The notes below the pieces were generated by a model. That model was not told where the DNA came from, did not search any database, and saw only the letters and a program-made list of their open reading frames with translations. Positions 52,889 to 53,879 of a DNA stretch of 53,879 nucleotides are shown in pieces. A program made the translations under genes and the position numbers. Numbering within the stretch: position 1 is the stretch's first letter; each line of letters begins with the position of its first letter. Source of the stretch: Acidobacteriota bacterium (GTDB lineage: Bacteria; Acidobacteriota; Blastocatellia; Pyrinomonadales; Pyrinomonadaceae). Location: NCBI GenBank assembly GCA_029557535.1, contig JAKQII010000130.1, forward strand, positions 1-53,879. The letters are read 5' to 3'.

Positions 52889-53476
52889 CTAAAATTCGCG
52901 CAGCAGGACATAAGTCAAACGCTTGTTGTCCGCGGTGCGCTGCATAAAATCGTTGAATCCCTGCCGGTTGCCGAACACTTGGCAACCGAGCGACCATCCG
53001 CCGATGAACTGACGGATCGTGGTTGCGGCCGAGTTGTAGTTGCTTGGGTGGATATTGATCCCGAACAACCCCTTGTCGAGCATCCCCTTTTCCGTGTTCT
53101 TGGAATCACGGTCGCTGTCGCGCCAGACGGGGAGCGGTTCGCACTGGACCCACGCGCGGACCTTGCCGCGGTGCATCCCGTGCTGCCAGCACTCGTAGTA
53201 CCATTCATTCGCTTTGAGAACCGCGGTCCCTTTCGGGTTCTGCGGATACCTCAGGCCGGAGAGTCCGGCATTGGTCGTGAAATCCCGATAGACCTGAAGG
53301 AACTTCGGATCCGCGCCGCCGGCCGTTCCGTCAAAGAGATAGAGCTTGTCGTCGAACCGGTCGGGAAGATCCGCGGCGGAACGCACGCCGATCCCGAACG
53401 GTTTTGTCGGCCAGCCCTTGAACGAGTCGAGGGACTTGGCCTGCGTCAAAAGTTGTTCGTCGGTATAGATTTTCAT
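52889..53476 (-). CDS. Endolysin-like protein with L,D-transpeptidase-type His-Ser-Gly-Cys motif
   Basis: 195 residues without a signal peptide. The C-terminal half contains GLFGINIHPSNYN, then IGGWSLGCQVFGNRQGF. The order His-(x)n-Ser-x-Gly-Cys is that of the YkuD-type L,D-transpeptidase catalytic site, although I cannot confirm the fold. The N-terminus is Lys/Asp-rich (YTDEQLLTQAKSLDSFKGWP). In a phage-like cassette, a peptidoglycan-acting enzyme without a signal peptide fits an endolysin. The ATG overlaps the upstream stop (TGATG). The 146 bp between this gene and the next (52743-52888) hold no gene. Confidence 0.6.
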   Translation of the reverse strand: MKIYTDEQLLTQAKSLDSFKGWPTKPFGIGVRSAADLPDRFDDKLYLFDGTAGGADPKFLQVYRDFTTNAGLSGLRYPQNPKGTAVLKANEWYYECWQHGMHRGKVRAWVQCEPLPVWRDSDRDSKNTEKGMLDKGLFGINIHPSNYNSAATTIRQFIGGWSLGCQVFGNRQGFNDFMQRTADNKRLTYVLLREF

Positions 53477-53879
53477 CAGTTCATCCTCACGGTTCCTGAG
53501 AGCTTCACTGTGCCTGTAGTTGAGTTGCTGGTGCCGCCTCCGCCCTCCGCGCCGGGAACAAGGATCATCGCGCAGAAATCGGGGCAGGTGGTCGGGGGCG
53601 TGTAGCCGAGCCCGACCGGGGCCGCGACGTTGAGCGCCGCGCCGTTCAGCGGGACGCTGACCGTAGGCGAACCGGAGTTGTACGTTCCGGTCGCGACAAC
53701 AGGACCAAAATAATCGAAAGCATTCCTAATCTCGTATCCCTGTCCGTTCACGAGGCCTAGTTGGGAAAGGTCAACATTGACCGATGTTGCACCATTTGCA
53801 TAAACTAGGACGTTACCACGACCTGTTTGATATGAATTCGGTCGCACGACAACCGTGGTTGGCATCGGTGTCGATGTTT
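53476..53879 (-). CDS. C-terminal part of a larger exported or tail-type protein, cut by the window edge
   Basis: The frame stays open to the window end, so the N-terminus is missing. The visible part reads as a beta-rich protein with Gly/Thr/Val/Asn repeats (GNVLVYANGATSVNVDLSQL, then FDYFGPVVATGTYNSGSPTV). The last 40 residues are Gly/Ser/Thr-rich (GAEGGGGTSNSTTGTVKLSG). Tail or surface beta-helix proteins look like this, but no family is recognised. Its stop overlaps the endolysin-like start. Confidence 0.6.
   Translation of the reverse strand, partial: TSTPMPTTVVVRPNSYQTGRGNVLVYANGATSVNVDLSQLGLVNGQGYEIRNAFDYFGPVVATGTYNSGSPTVSVPLNGAALNVAAPVGLGYTPPTTCPDFCAMILVPGAEGGGGTSNSTTGTVKLSGTVRMN

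Larger units (their letters stand above)
49964..53879. mobile_element. Probable end of a prophage or related integrated element
   Basis: From the tRNA-Arg 3' end to the window edge all likely genes lie on the minus strand, are short, and mostly overlap by ATGA or TGATG. They include a probable endolysin, small membrane proteins in the place of holins, and short lipoproteins. A strong minus-strand terminator closes the cassette near the tRNA. No integrase, terminase or capsid gene is visible in this part, so the identity rests on layout only. The tRNA is the usual place for such an end. Confidence 0.5.

Overview
GC-rich, gene-dense bacterial chromosome, probably Acidobacteriota (Blastocatellia-like). 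This is inferred from the mix of secreted peptidases, FHA/kinase/SpoIIE-phosphatase genes, arrays of separate MacB-type permeases, system II cytochrome c biogenesis and repeat-rich intergenic DNA. No marker gene in the window fixes the phylum.

Layout. 0-2.5 kb: leucyl aminopeptidase and smpB (-), then tRNA-Gln(CTG) with its own terminator. 2.5-8.7 kb: a TetR-controlled export operon (TetR, HlyD-type fusion protein, double ATPase, two ABC-2 permeases) in the same order as Escherichia coli cecR-ybhGFSR, followed by a 4HBT thioesterase. 9.2-14.6 kb (-): a signalling operon of FHA protein, FHA-tailed Ser/Thr kinase, RDD membrane protein and FHA-GAF-SpoIIE phosphatase. 14.9-23.8 kb: a MacA-like fusion protein, one MacB-type ATPase and four separate permeases that alternate between two sequence types (A-B-A'-B'). 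The gaps between them are filled with palindromic and heptamer repeats. 24.3-27.1 kb (-): a Yip1 protein and two oligopeptide-transporter ATPases without permeases. 27.3-35.0 kb: secreted peptidases S41, M28, S9 and M1. 35.0-41.0 kb: respiratory assembly genes, with a CtaM/DUF420-like protein, oxidase subunit III and CtaB on the minus strand and ResB and CcsA on the plus strand. 41.1-49.7 kb: a secreted PPC-like protein, an AAC(6')-like acetyltransferase, a 1182-residue PglY/BrxC-like P-loop ATPase, an M48 peptidase, an NHL propeller and a cytochrome c lipoprotein. 49.9 kb: tRNA-Arg(TCG). From there to the window end: a tightly overlapped minus-strand cassette of small membrane proteins, lipoproteins and an endolysin-like enzyme, best read as one end of a prophage or similar integrated element.

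The most unusual feature is at 35.1-35.4 kb. A complete c-di-AMP (ydaO/yuaA) riboswitch lies on the minus strand with a good promoter upstream and a terminator hairpin downstream, but with no gene behind it. It points antisense into the convergent M1 aminopeptidase gene. Other notable signals are a ~247-bp dispersed repeat present twice (29.2 and 47.8 kb) with a nearly invariant 58-bp core, a 113-bp MITE-like element with 23-bp palindromic ends, 7-bp-period TTGAATC arrays in many gaps, and the isolated PglY/BrxC-like ATPase.
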